This document shows, piece after piece, positions 16,473 to 28,427 of a DNA stretch of 61,700 nucleotides (within the stretch, counting starts at the first letter, position 1; each line of letters opens with the position of its first letter). Both the position numbers and the translations under genes were made by a program. The DNA is from Myxococcales bacterium (GTDB lineage: Bacteria > Myxococcota_A > Polyangia > Polyangiales > Polyangiaceae), in the NCBI GenBank assembly GCA_016191785.1, contig JACPVJ010000160.1, forward strand, positions 1 through 61,700, written 5' to 3'. The notes below the pieces were generated by a model. The model had not been told where the DNA came from. It worked only from the letters and a program-made list of their open reading frames with translations, and ran no database searches.

Positions 16473-19400
16473 TCACGGGTACGGCGGGCCCATGATCTTG
16501 TCGAGGGCGCCGCCGGTGGCGTCGAAGGGCTTCGCCTTGCGGGCGTCGCTCTTCGAGGCGTGGCTGATGATGTCGGGCTTGATCGAGATGTCGAACTCCT
16601 TGCCCGTGGTCGGTCCGTGGCAGCCGCCACAGAAGTTGTTGAACACCTCGCGCCGGAACGACAGCGTGAGCCACTCGCCGGGGTAATACTGCAGCTCTTC
16701 GCGCTGGTGGTGCAGCGTGGGCTTGCTCTCGCCCTTGAGCTGCTGCTCCACGGCCAGCACCACCGGCAAGCCGGCGGGTGCCTGGAACTTCACCGACCCG
16801 TCGTCCTCGAGAGGCACCTCGCCGACCTTGACGCGCCGCGAGTAGACCTTGCCGTACTCGTCTTCCACGATGTACGGGCTGGGGTCGTTCAGGCTCGTCT
16901 CTTTGTCCGGGGGCAGGCTGGCCCAGGCCTCGAACGAGCGCATGTCCTCGTTCACGCGCCGGCCCGAGCGCGTGCTCTGGAAGAGCAGCGCGGCGAGCAT
17001 CGGGAAGTCGACGATGGTGAGCTGGAAGCGATCGACGCGCGGCTGATCGTCGTCCTTGTCGTAGACCACGCCGTGGAACACCGAGTCGCCACCGGGGGTG
17101 GTACGGAACACCCCGCGGTCGACACGACCGAAGACCGCCACCGGCCAGATCTCGTCGGACGCGGGATCGGACAGGCCCGCGAGGGGCGTGCGCTGCCCGG
17201 TGCTCGGGTCCACCGCGACCACGTCGAAGTTGCCGCTGAACTTCTCGAGGCTCACCACGTTGGCGGCATAGCTGACCAGGATGTCGCCGTTCGGCAGCGG
17301 CGACGGGTTGCGATACGCGCCCTTGATGGTCTTTGCGACCCGGCCCGACGCTGCCGGATCCACGTAGGTGAGCGACCGCTGATAGAAGGGCGTCTTCGCG
17401 TAGTCGAGAGCGTCCGGATCTTCGGCGTAGTCGTCCGGGTTCTCGCTCACGTTGTCTTGGCCGATGCTGCGATTGATCACCACCAGCGCGCCCGCCAGGT
17501 TGGCCGCGCCGCGATCGCTGGCGATGCCGACGAAGTTCTGATCGAGCAACTGCGACGTCTCGGTGAGCTGCAGGTGGCCGAAGTGCGCCCTCTGCCCGAA
17601 GAGCGGGTGGTAGTCGCCGCCGTCCAGGTTGATGCGCCGCGCGGCCAGTTGATAGAAGCCGGGCTGCCGCTTCTCGGTGGTCATCAAGAGCTGCCCGTTG
17701 ATCTTGAACGCCGGGTACATCTCTTGGTTCGAGAGGAAGGTGAGCTGGCGGATCTTGCTCCCCTTCTCGAGCACGTACAGGTTCGCGTTCAGCTTGGCCG
17801 GATCGGCCGACGAGCGCTGGGGCCCCGGGAACATGTGGCCCTTGGGGATGTTGCCGCGACTCGAGGTGAACACCAGGCTGCCGTCGGCCGCGAACGCGGG
17901 GTCGAAGTTGTGGATCAGCGCGCCGTTGGTCGGCAGGGGCGCGCCGCCGCTGTCGGTCGGCGCCGCGTTGATCGTGGGCTCGGGCGCGCAGCCCGACCCG
18001 TCGGCGTTCATCACGTACACGCGGTACGGGTCGGTCGCCGCGCTGCGGGCGCCGAACGCGATCTTCTTGCCGTCCCACGACGCCATCGGGCGGCGGACGT
18101 CGGCGCTGCTCGCGTTCAAGCCGCAGCTGCCGAGCAAGCTGGTGTCGGCGCCGGTGGTCGAGATGGCGCCGGTCGCGTCCAGCGCGGCGCCGATGAAGCG
18201 CAGGTCGGCGCCGGGGCGATACGTCTCCCAGTCTTGCATCGTCTCGGGGTTCGCGAGGGGCGCGCGCTTCACGTAGACGATGCCCTGGAGCGGCAGCAGG
18301 TTCTTCATGCGCTCGGCGCGCTCTTTCGCGATCCACGCGACGACCACGCAGTACGGGGACTGGGCTTCGAGGGGCCCGGTCTCGGCGGCCTGCAGATCGC
18401 ACGCGCTCGGGTCACCGCCGAGGGCGAAGAGGGAACCGCCGCGGTGCTTCATGCCCGGGCCCGCCGGCCCTTGAGGCAGGTTCTTGCGGATCAGGCGGCT
18501 GGCGTTGGGGTCGGGAGACTCGAGGGCGACCTGCTCGAGGATCTCGAGGTAGTTGTGGCGGCTGGTCGCGACGCCGAAATGGCCGCCGCTGGGCGGGCGC
18601 GGGCGGAAGTCGTTGAACACCGGCGACGAGTGGCAACCGAGCAGCACGCAGCCGCGCTTGACCAGCATCGGTTGGACCCGCTTCGCGAACATCTCGAAGC
18701 CCGGGTCTTTCGGGATGTTCGTCGGGCCGCCGTGGGCAGTGGCCCACTCGAGCACGGCCTTGTAGGCGCCGTCGTCGCTGGACTCGAGGAACCAACCCCC
18801 CGGGTGGTACACGCCGCCGTAGGCGGGGTTCAGCGGTCGGGTCAGGATCTCGCTGAACTGCGGATTGACTGCGACGTAGTCGCTGGCCGAGAAGTAGTTC
18901 CAGCGCTTCTGCTCGTCGGTCTGCCCGCACGAGAGCGGGAACGCGGCCTCGTCGGTGCCGTGACAGTTGCCGCCCGCACAATTGGCCACCAACCACGGGT
19001 TCACCTTGTCGACGAAGGTGGCGTAGTCGGGGTTCGGTGGGTCCTTGGTTGGATCGAAGAGCGCGTCTTTGCCGATGGACTCGACGCACGGGTCACGGAC
19101 GATGTCGGGCTTCTCTCGCTGCGCGTTGTTCTCGGTCGCTCCCCGCTCGAGCCAGGTCAAGACGGTGCGAAAGGCGGCGGAGCCGCTGTCGAAGACGGTG
19201 CCACCGGCGTGGGGGATGTCCGTCTGGATGTTCGCCTCGGTGCCGTCGTAGTGGGTCAGCTTCAGCGTCTGGGGCGACACGGCCTTGGCCAGCATCGCCG
19301 GCATGCCGTAGGGGCCGAAGTTCGCGAGGAGGTCCTGCCGCTTGGCGACCATCTCGTAGCTGGTGACGTCGAGGTTGCCGAGGGCGTTGCCGCGCTCGTC

Positions 19401-19580
19401 GGCGGTGACGTGGCACGACGACCCGGTCGGACTGGCCGCGCACGAGGACTGGAGGATCGGCCCAATCTTGCGGTCGAAGTAGCTGCCTTCCGCCTCGACC
19501 TCGCGTTGGCTACAACTCGCGCTGGCCCAGAGCGTGAGACCGAGGACCAAGGGCACCGCAACTGTACGATTTAACGACAT
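16473..19580 (-). CDS. Large c-type-cytochrome-like lipoprotein with PD40/HzsA-like propeller
   Basis: A 1035-residue exported lipoprotein (lipobox WASASC, Cys23). It carries one standard haem motif near the C-terminus (FCGGCHG, CXXCH) and three widened Cys...Cys-His motifs in the N-terminal third: C47-x8-C56-H57, NCAGGNCHG and RGCVLLGCHS (both CX4CH). The middle (about 430-800) is a WD40/PD40-type propeller (RRPMASWDGKKIAFGAR, MNADGSGC, FDPAFAADGSLVFTSSR). This order resembles the alpha-subunit-like (HzsA-related) proteins seen in many non-anammox bacteria; hydrazine synthesis is not implied. It is probably a periplasmic or surface electron carrier or oxidoreductase. The start is supported by GGAGG ten bases upstream and by the signal peptide. 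Confidence 0.75.
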   Translation of the reverse strand: MSLNRTVAVPLVLGLTLWASASCSQREVEAEGSYFDRKIGPILQSSCAASPTGSSCHVTADERGNALGNLDVTSYEMVAKRQDLLANFGPYGMPAMLAKAVSPQTLKLTHYDGTEANIQTDIPHAGGTVFDSGSAAFRTVLTWLERGATENNAQREKPDIVRDPCVESIGKDALFDPTKDPPNPDYATFVDKVNPWLVANCAGGNCHGTDEAAFPLSCGQTDEQKRWNYFSASDYVAVNPQFSEILTRPLNPAYGGVYHPGGWFLESSDDGAYKAVLEWATAHGGPTNIPKDPGFEMFAKRVQPMLVKRGCVLLGCHSSPVFNDFRPRPPSGGHFGVATSRHNYLEILEQVALESPDPNASRLIRKNLPQGPAGPGMKHRGGSLFALGGDPSACDLQAAETGPLEAQSPYCVVVAWIAKERAERMKNLLPLQGIVYVKRAPLANPETMQDWETYRPGADLRFIGAALDATGAISTTGADTSLLGSCGLNASSADVRRPMASWDGKKIAFGARSAATDPYRVYVMNADGSGCAPEPTINAAPTDSGGAPLPTNGALIHNFDPAFAADGSLVFTSSRGNIPKGHMFPGPQRSSADPAKLNANLYVLEKGSKIRQLTFLSNQEMYPAFKINGQLLMTTEKRQPGFYQLAARRINLDGGDYHPLFGQRAHFGHLQLTETSQLLDQNFVGIASDRGAANLAGALVVINRSIGQDNVSENPDDYAEDPDALDYAKTPFYQRSLTYVDPAASGRVAKTIKGAYRNPSPLPNGDILVSYAANVVSLEKFSGNFDVVAVDPSTGQRTPLAGLSDPASDEIWPVAVFGRVDRGVFRTTPGGDSVFHGVVYDKDDDQPRVDRFQLTIVDFPMLAALLFQSTRSGRRVNEDMRSFEAWASLPPDKETSLNDPSPYIVEDEYGKVYSRRVKVGEVPLEDDGSVKFQAPAGLPVVLAVEQQLKGESKPTLHHQREELQYYPGEWLTLSFRREVFNNFCGGCHGPTTGKEFDISIKPDIISHASKSDARKAKPFDATGGALDKIMGPPYP

Positions 19581-19656
19581 CGCGCCATCCTCCGGACATG
19601 GATCTTGGTTGGATTGGGAGCACTTCGCAATCCCGCGAACGCTCGTTTGGTGACCC

Positions 19657-21310
19657 ATGAACCTGATTTTTTGCAGCAATATCCGAACCTTGTCTGAGCA
19701 CTCGGGCGACGCGTTGGCGCTCGAGGGCGGGCGGATCCGAGCCATCGGAGAGCGGGCTGAGCTGACGGCCCGCTTCCCCGACGCGACCTCAGTGGATCTG
19801 GGGGTCCGCTCACTGGTTCCGGGGTTCATCGACCCGCATCACCACCTGTCGATGCGCTGCGCCCTCGAGACCGGCGTGGACTGCCGACCCCGGGTCGCAC
19901 CGACGCTGGACGTGCTGCTCGCTCGCCTCGCGACCGCCGCCGCTCTGCTCGAGGCAGGCGCCTGGGTCGTCGCGTTCGGGTACGACGAGCTCGCGCTGCG
20001 CGAGCGGCGGCATCCGACCCGCGACGATCTGGACGCGGCGTGCCCGAAGAACCCGGTCCTGCTGTTCCACTACAGCTGCCACGAGATCGTCGCGAGCTCC
20101 CTCGCGCTCGAGCTGGCCGGCATTCGAGAGTCGACGCCCGAGCCCGCCGGCGGCACCCACGAGCGCGATCGGCGCGGGCGGCTGACGGGACGGCTGGTCG
20201 AGGCCGCGCTGTGCCCGGTAGAGCGCCTCGGCGTTCCCGACCGGCTCGCGCGATCCGCCGACGCAGTGCTCGAGCGCCTGGACGCGGTGCAAGACGAGCT
20301 GCTGATGGTCGGCATCACGCACCTCGCCGATCCGACCGTTCCGAACGAGATGCACGAGCTCTATCGCCGCGCCCTGGCCGCGTCGCGCCTGCGCGTGGGT
20401 GTGACCGCGATGCCGGTGTCGGAGCTCGGCTACCTGCGGCCGGGGTGGGACGCCGTCGAACGCGGGCCGCGCACCGGGGACGGCGACGAGCTGTATCGCG
20501 CGGGGCCCCTCAAGCTGATCTTCGACGGCGCGAACCGCTGCGCGATGTGCGCCTCGAGCGCAGAGATCGTCCGCATCTCGCTGGCCGGGGTCGGCGGCGC
20601 GCTGCGGGCCCGCCGACTGGACGGCCTCAAGACGCTGACCGACACGCGACCCCGACGAGTGGACGGCCGATGGAAGACCGGGATCTCGTTCCTGGAGGGC
20701 CGCGCGGCGCGCGAGCTGGTGGCCCGGGCGACCGACGCCGGGTTCTCCCTGGCGATGCACGCCATCGGCAACGCCGCGACCGACGAGGTGCTGGCGGCGG
20801 TCGTGGCAGCGCGCGGGAAGATCCGCGACGTTCCCCCGCCGCGGATCGAGCACGCCACGTTCCTGCGATCCGATCAGCCGCGGCGCATCGCCGACGCGGG
20901 CATCGCGGTGGTGACGCAGCCCGGCTTCCTGCGCCTGCCAGCGTTCGATCTGGTGCGCATGCCGAGCTGCTTCGCCACCCTGCCGCTGCGCAGCTTGATC
21001 GACGCGGGGGTCTGCGTGTCGGGCAGCTCGGACGCACCGGTGATCGACTTCGACCCCCTCGCGGCCATGCAGAGCGCGGTCGACCGCCGCACGGCCAGCG
21101 GCGCGGTGCTCGACGCGTCGCAGGCCATCACGCCGCTCGAGGCGCTGCGGCTCTACACCGAGCACGCGGCTCGGGTGTGCGGCGAGCTCGAGCTCCGCGG
21201 AACCCTGGCGCCGGGCAAGCGCGCCGATTTCGTGGTGCTGTCGGCCGACCCCGTCACGCACCTGGCTGAAGCGCGCGTGGAGCAGACCTGGGTGGGTGGC
21301 GTGCGGGCCT

Positions 21311-21324
<14 letters not shown>
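19657..21324 (+). CDS. Amidohydrolase, YtcJ-like (Amidohydro_3)
   Basis: A 555-residue cytosolic metal-dependent hydrolase acting on C-N bonds of an unknown, probably amide, substrate. Family marks are VPGFIDPHHH (HxH metal ligands), the DELALRERRHPTRDDLD region typical of YtcJ proteins, AMHAIGNAATDEV (His metal ligand), RIEHATFL, SGSSDAPV (Asp ligand) and the closing sequence GTLAPGKRADFVVLSADP. Length matches the family. It is divergent from the cytochrome-like gene (76-base gap). Its last 14 bases overlap the 3' end of the convergent kinase gene. No pathway neighbour identifies the substrate. Confidence 0.85.
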
Positions 21325-22719
<1,395 letters not shown>

Positions 22720-22723
<4 letters not shown>

Positions 22724-24987
22724 GGACGAGCCCTGAGACCGAGGGCGAGCTGACCCATCACGTGGCCGCCGGCGTCGCTCCACGGCGAGAGACGAAGCGC
22801 CACTCCGGCGAACATCTGCTGGCCGAGCTCGGCGCCGAGCGTGAGACCGCCGCGCGCCGCCAGATCATCGTGGGCGTCGCTGAACGCGTGGGCGTCGAGC
22901 AGCGCGGTGGCGCGCCAGAGGTGGTCCGCGTCCCAACCCACGCCGCCGAGCAAGAAGCCCTGGGCGTCGGGGGCGGGGCGCCGCTCGACCGAGTATTCGA
23001 GGGGCGCGCGGCCGCCCAGGTTCACGAGCCAGTGCAGACGATCGGCGAAGCCGCCGGCAGCGACGCCGAGGCCGACACGCGACCCTGGGCTCAGGGTGGT
23101 CATCGGCAGACCGAGCTGAACCGCGGGGCCGAGCTCGACGCGCCGGGTGGTGATCGGGCGCCAGCGCAGCGTAAACCATGCGCTGCCGTCGGCGGGTGCG
23201 CCCTCGAGCTCGCGGGACGTGACGAGGCCGTCGAAGCCAAAGTTGCCGATCGTGCCCGCAGCGCGCGTTGCCAGCAAGCTGCCCAGCTTGCCGCCTTCGG
23301 AGTAGGCGGTAGCGCTGACCGCGGCGCCGCTCGAGACGCTCGGCGCCCACCACACCACGTTGGTCAGCGGCGAAGGCTGCACCAGGGCCGCGCTCGGGCC
23401 CAGCGTGCGAGCGCGCACGGTCGCCGGCGGCGGTGCGCTGGCGGGCGGCGTGGTCGGCGTCGTCTCGACGAGCACCCGGCCGCGAGCGTCCACCACCTGC
23501 ACCCGGTCGGGAGCAGAGGCGACGCCGTCGAAACGCGCGAGCCACGCGCCGCCCTCGGCCCGGAGCGGCTCGCGACGCCACTTGCCGGCTTGCTCGAACC
23601 GCACGAAGGGCGCCATGCGGCCCGCCACGTCCACGCCTTCGATGGACGAGAGCTCGACCCGCACGTCGAGCGCATCCGAAGCCCAGCTCGCTCGCGCGCG
23701 CACCGTGGGCTCGCGGTAGCGTAGCTCGTAGCTGCTGACCTGGGCGTCACCTCGCCGGCGCAGCGCCAGCGACCTCGGGGCCGAGTGCAGCAGATCGATC
23801 CGCGGCGGCAGCTTGCCGAAGGGCGAGCCGTCGAGAGAGACCTCGAGCCCCTCGAGGGTCGACACCACCAGCTCGGCGTAGGGGCTCACCTCGATGACCC
23901 CGAGGGCGATCGCCCCCGCGGCGCCCTCGACCCGCGCGTCGATCAGGGCAACGCTTCTGGCCTCTGCGCCGAGACCCAAGAAGTCGTCCTGATCGATGAC
24001 CCGCACGCGCAAGAAGTACGCGCCGGGTGGCAGGCGCTCGGCGCGGAAGGCGCGCACGCTGGTCGGGACCTCTTCGCGCGCGACCAGCTCGGTGAACGCA
24101 GCGTCTTTGGCGAGCTCGACGCGATACAGACGTGCCTTGTCGACTGGCTCCCAGCCCGCAGACAGCACGTTCGCTCCGGGTGCGCCGAGCTGCACGCCGG
24201 CGCTGGTGGTGGTCAGCCACTTGGGCGCCGGCGGCAGCGGGCGCGGCGGCTCGGGCGGTTTGTTCTCGCTGAACGCGGTGCCGTGCTGCGCGGGCACTTC
24301 GACCTTCTTGTTGGCCGACGCCACGCTGGCGCTGCCGTCGAACACGCTGACGGTCGCGCGCTTCTGCTGGGCGCGCACCGCGGTGTCCCGCGACCTGGCC
24401 GTGACCCTGCCCCCCTTCGTCGCGACCTCGACCGGCTTGCCGCGCAGGGCAGCGAGGCCGGCTGAGAGCTCGCCGCTGTCGAGCTCGACGGTGGGCGGGG
24501 TCTTGGCGACCGCGGTCTTCTTGGCTGTTCCATAGATGATCACCAGGGTGTGCTCGGCCAAGAGCACGCGCGTGCGGTCGACGAACAGGATGTCCGCGCG
24601 GGCCTTCTCGAGCGTGTTGACGCTGTGGTTCTTGTAGAGCGACATGCCGGGTGCGGCCGGCTGCCAGCTGCCCCCGGGCGGCCGCGCCTTGACGTCGGGG
24701 TTCAAGCTGCGCAGGCGCGCGCTGGGGAGATCCGTGACCTTGGCGGGCACGACCAGGGTGAGCCCGTCGGGCAAGGGCTTGTCGGCCTGGCAGCTGAGCG
24801 AGTTGTAGCGCTCGAGCAGCGGCTTGTGCTTCGCGGCGCCGTAGAGCGCGCTCGCGATGTCGGCGCAGGTCTCTTTGTTCTTGGTGGTCCAGTGCAGCAC
24901 CCGCTCGGGGTAGCCCGGGGTCGCGTCTTCGGCCCGGGCGCTCGCCGCGACCAGCACCAGTGCGAGCAGGAGGCGACGCTCACGCAT
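22720..24987 (-). CDS. FecR-domain, LysM-like periplasmic/outer-membrane protein
   Basis: A 755-residue protein with a signal peptide (RRLLLALVLVAASARA). A LysM-like stretch (about 25-85, TCADIASALYGAAKHKPLLE) is followed by a FecR domain (about 120-235, ELDSGELSAGLAALRGKPVE, VSVFDGSASVASANKKVEVP), fibronectin-like beta segments and a C-terminal region of about 200 residues with alternating strands that looks like a small beta-barrel. Such proteins link the cell wall or outer membrane to signalling. The start (ATG 24987; an in-frame ATG nine bases upstream is possible) overlaps the cyclase stop by eight bases, and its own stop overlaps the kinase start. It is thus a middle gene of the envelope-signalling operon. 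Confidence 0.8.
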
Positions 24988-26746
24988 CGGACCCATCCAT
25001 TCCGAGCTCGAAGACCTCGGTGGCCGCGGCGCGGCCGGTGAGCTGGTGCGGGCCGAGGGAGCGCAGCTCGAAGCCTTCCCCTGCGAGCTCGGCGCTGCGC
25101 TGGCCCACCAAGATCTGGTTGGGCTTGGCCACGGCCTCGAGGCGCGCGGCGACGTTCACCACGTCACCGACCACGGTGTACTCCATGCGCTTGTCCGAGC
25201 CGATGTTGCCGACGATCGCCTCGCCCGAGTTGACGCCGATGGCCAGCCGGAGCTCGACGCCGTACTGCTCTTTCCAGCCCTGGTTCGCGGTCTCGAGGAA
25301 GCGCAGCATGTCCTCCGCGGCGGCCAGGGCGCGGCGAGCGTGATCGGGCGTGGCCACGGGCGCGCCCCAGACAGCCATGATGCAGTCGCCCACGAACTTG
25401 TCGACGGTGCCGTGGTGCCGGAACACCACCTCGCTGAGCAGCGAGAACAGCTCGTTGAGCAGCGTGACGACCTCTTCGGCGGGGCGGCTCTCGGCCAAGG
25501 GGGTGAACGCCACCACGTCGGCGAACACCACCGAGATCTCGCTGCGCGTCCCGCCCAGCGCCAGCGGGTGCTCGCCGCGCACGATGGCCTCGACCAGCTC
25601 TTTGCTCATGAACCGGCTCAGGTCGCCGCGCAGCTTGGCCTGTTTCTCGATCTCGGCTTCGCCGGCCTCGAGATCGCGGGCCATGCTGCCCATGCTGCGC
25701 GTCAGGTCGCCGATCTCGTCGTTGCGCGTCGACTGTGCGCCCACCTCGCGCCAGCGCCGCTCGCCGATCAACGCCGCTTGCCTCGCCAGCGAGAGCACGG
25801 GCCGGGTGACGCGGTCGCCCGCCGCGAACCCCACCACCAGCGCGCCGAAGAGCGCGACGGCCAGCACCCAGGTGCTCTGGCGCTGCATGTCGAAGACCGT
25901 CGCGTAGGCCACGCGTTCGGGCCGCCAGAGCGCCACCGCCCAGCCGAGCCCCTCGACGCTCTCGATGCCGCCCACGTAGGCGACCTTGCCCGACGAGAAC
26001 CCGCTGACCACCGCGACGCGCTCGGCCCAGCTGGCCCCCCGCGGGATGACGCTCCAGATCGGCAGCGTCCCGGCGTCACCTCCCGAGGCGAGGGTGTCGT
26101 CGCCGTGCGCCACGACCACGCGCCGCGCGCCGTCGACCACCAGGAAGGTGGCACCGCCGCCGGTGAAGCGGGTCTCGGCCAGATCGCGGAGCTGATCGGC
26201 GACGGGCCCCAGATCGGCACGCGCGGTGACGTAGCCGCTCGGCGCCTTGGGATCGGACCTCGCGATGGGCACCACGACCGTGCCCGTGCGCGGGCCGCTC
26301 ATCGCGAACGAGACGCCGCGCTGATCGGCGATCTGCCGAGACTCGGCCGTCGAGCGCGGGGCCTCGTCCGACTCGGTGCCCTGCTTCTTGACCACCACGT
26401 CGACTTTGGCGCTCGGCACCTCGAAGCGGATCGCGTCGATCGCGGTGCGGGTCGCCACCACCGAGCGCACCGCGTCTTCGACGTCGGCGCCGGCGTCGGG
26501 GCGGGCTGCGGCGAGAGCGAGGGCGGTCGCGACCACCCGCGCGTCGTCCTCGACGGCGCGCACGCGGGCCACCACCGACGCGGCCATCTCGGCCAGCACC
26601 GATGCCTGCAAGTGACGCTCGCTGGTCTCGACCGCGCCGCGGTTGATGCCGGTCAAACGCGACGCCACGGCCGCCGCCGGCAGCGCGGCGATCAGCACCA
26701 ACAGGGCGGCTGCCTTGATGCGGATCGAGACGCGTAGCTCACTCAT
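24980..26746 (-). CDS. Transmembrane class III adenylate/guanylate cyclase
   Basis: A 588-residue membrane receptor that should make cAMP or cGMP. Layout: membrane helix (about 10-28), periplasmic sensor of about 250 residues with Cache-like features, second helix (about 290-312), HAMP linker (about 313-365), short coiled coil and cyclase domain (about 385-565). The metal-binding aspartates are present (VVFADVVAFTPLAE and VGDCIMAVWG), as is the glycine-rich NIGSDKRMEYTVVGDVVNVAARLE signature. It overlaps the OmpA gene by eight bases upstream and the FecR gene by eight bases downstream, so the sensor is made with an outer-membrane partner. Confidence 0.9.
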   Translation of the reverse strand: MSELRVSIRIKAAALLVLIAALPAAAVASRLTGINRGAVETSERHLQASVLAEMAASVVARVRAVEDDARVVATALALAAARPDAGADVEDAVRSVVATRTAIDAIRFEVPSAKVDVVVKKQGTESDEAPRSTAESRQIADQRGVSFAMSGPRTGTVVVPIARSDPKAPSGYVTARADLGPVADQLRDLAETRFTGGGATFLVVDGARRVVVAHGDDTLASGGDAGTLPIWSVIPRGASWAERVAVVSGFSSGKVAYVGGIESVEGLGWAVALWRPERVAYATVFDMQRQSTWVLAVALFGALVVGFAAGDRVTRPVLSLARQAALIGERRWREVGAQSTRNDEIGDLTRSMGSMARDLEAGEAEIEKQAKLRGDLSRFMSKELVEAIVRGEHPLALGGTRSEISVVFADVVAFTPLAESRPAEEVVTLLNELFSLLSEVVFRHHGTVDKFVGDCIMAVWGAPVATPDHARRALAAAEDMLRFLETANQGWKEQYGVELRLAIGVNSGEAIVGNIGSDKRMEYTVVGDVVNVAARLEAVAKPNQILVGQRSAELAGEGFELRSLGPHQLTGRAAATEVFELGMDGSDA

Positions 26747-28427
26747 CGACGCCCCCGTCTTTCCAGCCGCGGGGCCCGAGCTCGGTCTTCTTCAAGATCT
26801 GGAACTCGACGCGGCGGTTCTTGGCGCGCCCCTCGCCGGTCTTGGTGTCCGCGATGGGACGGCGCGGGCCGAAGCCGCGAGCCTCGAGCCGGCGCTCGTC
26901 GATGCCGCGCGCCACCAGCCAGCGCACCACGGCGATGGCGCGGCGGCGCGAGAGCGCCAGGTTGGCCTTGTCCTGGCCCACGTTGTCGGTGTGACCGTCT
27001 ACGGCCACGCGGGCGATCTCCGGGTGCTGCTCGAGCACGGCCGCCACCTGCTCGAGCACCGACGCGCTCTCGGGCGCGAGCACGTCCTTGCCCGTCGCGA
27101 AGTTCACCTGGTCGGTGATCACGATCTGCTGGCCGACGACGCGCACGCTGGCGGGGCAGCCCTGGGTCTTCAGCTCGCCCTTCTCGTCGGGGCAAGCGTC
27201 GGTCGCGTCGTCGACGCCGTCGCCGTCCCGATCCGGCGGGCAGCCGTGCAGCTTCGCATCCGCGTTCGCCACGCCGGGGAGCGTGGGGCAGCTGTCCACG
27301 CTGTCCGCCACACCGTCGGCGTCGAGATCGCGCGGGCAGCCGGAGCGCGACGCGTCGGGATCGCCCGGCTGGTCGGGACATTGATCGCGCGCGTCGGTCA
27401 CGCCGTCGCGGTCGCGGTCGGCCCCGGAGGCACGCGGAACCGTGTTCGTCGGCGCGGTCGCGGCGCCGGCCGTGCCGGCGCTCGAAGTACCCCCGCGGGG
27501 CTCGGTCCGAGCGAGCTCGAAGCTGGCCCCAAGCCCGACGATCACCCGAAACGCTGGCGTGCCCGCGCCGCGCCCCAGCCCCGGGCCTGCTCCGACGAAG
27601 GCCGAGACTGGCGCCAGCGAGACCTTCGCCGAGGCCAGCGCCTCGAGATGGGTCGTGTTGCCACCGAACCAACCGGCGCCGGCGTCCATCCCGGTCGCGC
27701 CGACCAGCTCGGCCCCGAGCTGCGCCGCCCCGAGGCGATAGCCGAGGCCCAGCGCGCCCACCGCCTCGCTGCCGAACACCCCCGCGTAGACGTCGGCGGC
27801 CTCGCGGTGCCGAGCGCCGAGGTGCAGGCGCCAGAAGACGCGGTCGTAGTCGCTGCCGAAGACCACGCCCGCGCCGGCGCGGGTGGTGGTGGCGCCGGCG
27901 TACCGGCCGGTGGCGGTGGGAAACCAGAGCGTGGTGGTGAACGCGGCCCCGGGGACGTGGTCGCGCGGTGCGAGCAGCGAGAGGCGCGACGACAGTCGTA
28001 GATCGCCGACGTCCGAGCCGCTGGGACCGCCGAGCTCGAGGGTGCCGGCGCGGCCCGTGTCACCGCCCTGGCTCAGCACCGCGGGCAGCGCCGCATCGAT
28101 CACCAGCGCGTGCGAGAGCGTGAGGGACGCCTGCAAGTGACCGACCAGCTGGTGGTCGACCAGCACCGTGCGCCGCGAGCCCATGACCAGCACCAGCGGC
28201 TGGTGGGCGTATGAGAGCAGGGCCGCGAGGCTGAGCCGGCGCGCCCCGCGGGCCTCGACGTCGGGCGTGGACAAGAGGGCATCGCCCGCAGGCACGGGCT
28301 CGAAGCGATCGAGCGCGACCTCGGGATCAGCGTGCGCGCGCGTCGCGGTCGCGAGGGCGACCGAGGCTGCAAGGGCCAGGGGCAGCGCGCGGAGCCGCAA
28401 GGCCGTGGTATACCCGCCACGTGCCAT
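26739..28427 (-). CDS. OmpA-family outer-membrane protein with TSP3 linker
   Basis: A 562-residue protein: signal peptide (LPLALAASVALATATRAHA), beta-barrel of about 300 residues, three TSP3-like calcium-binding segments (about 350-425, DRDRDGVTDARDQCPD, DLDADGVADSVDSCPT, DRDGDGVDDATDACPD) and an OmpA/MotB peptidoglycan-binding domain (about 440-545: INFATGKD-like start, VDGHTDNVGQDKANLALSRRRA, GFGPRRPI, KNRRVEF). It should tie the outer membrane to the wall. The ATG at 28427 overlaps the divergent GTG at 28421; a TTG ten codons in would also give a good signal peptide and would free the promoter region. It is the first gene of the four-gene operon. Confidence 0.87.
   Translation of the reverse strand: MARGGYTTALRLRALPLALAASVALATATRAHADPEVALDRFEPVPAGDALLSTPDVEARGARRLSLAALLSYAHQPLVLVMGSRRTVLVDHQLVGHLQASLTLSHALVIDAALPAVLSQGGDTGRAGTLELGGPSGSDVGDLRLSSRLSLLAPRDHVPGAAFTTTLWFPTATGRYAGATTTRAGAGVVFGSDYDRVFWRLHLGARHREAADVYAGVFGSEAVGALGLGYRLGAAQLGAELVGATGMDAGAGWFGGNTTHLEALASAKVSLAPVSAFVGAGPGLGRGAGTPAFRVIVGLGASFELARTEPRGGTSSAGTAGAATAPTNTVPRASGADRDRDGVTDARDQCPDQPGDPDASRSGCPRDLDADGVADSVDSCPTLPGVANADAKLHGCPPDRDGDGVDDATDACPDEKGELKTQGCPASVRVVGQQIVITDQVNFATGKDVLAPESASVLEQVAAVLEQHPEIARVAVDGHTDNVGQDKANLALSRRRAIAVVRWLVARGIDERRLEARGFGPRRPIADTKTGEGRAKNRRVEFQILKKTELGPRGWKDGGVDE
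28409..28414 (+). promoter_or_regulatory. TATACC -10 element upstream of the FHA-sigma54 gene
   Basis: TATACC ends six bases before the GTG at 28421, and no ribosome binding site is present. It lies inside the first codons of the divergent OmpA gene, so the two transcription units would share overlapping promoters. Confidence 0.4.

Noticed and set aside
15846..19574. Open frame of 1242 codons on the plus strand
   Set aside because: It is antisense to the cytochrome-like gene. The product is Arg/Val/Asp-repetitive with no motif, as expected from the third-position GC bias of the real gene.
16473..19580. Hydrazine synthase activity
   Set aside because: Only the general propeller-plus-haem-motif layout is shared. 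The beta/gamma subunits and the other anammox genes are absent.
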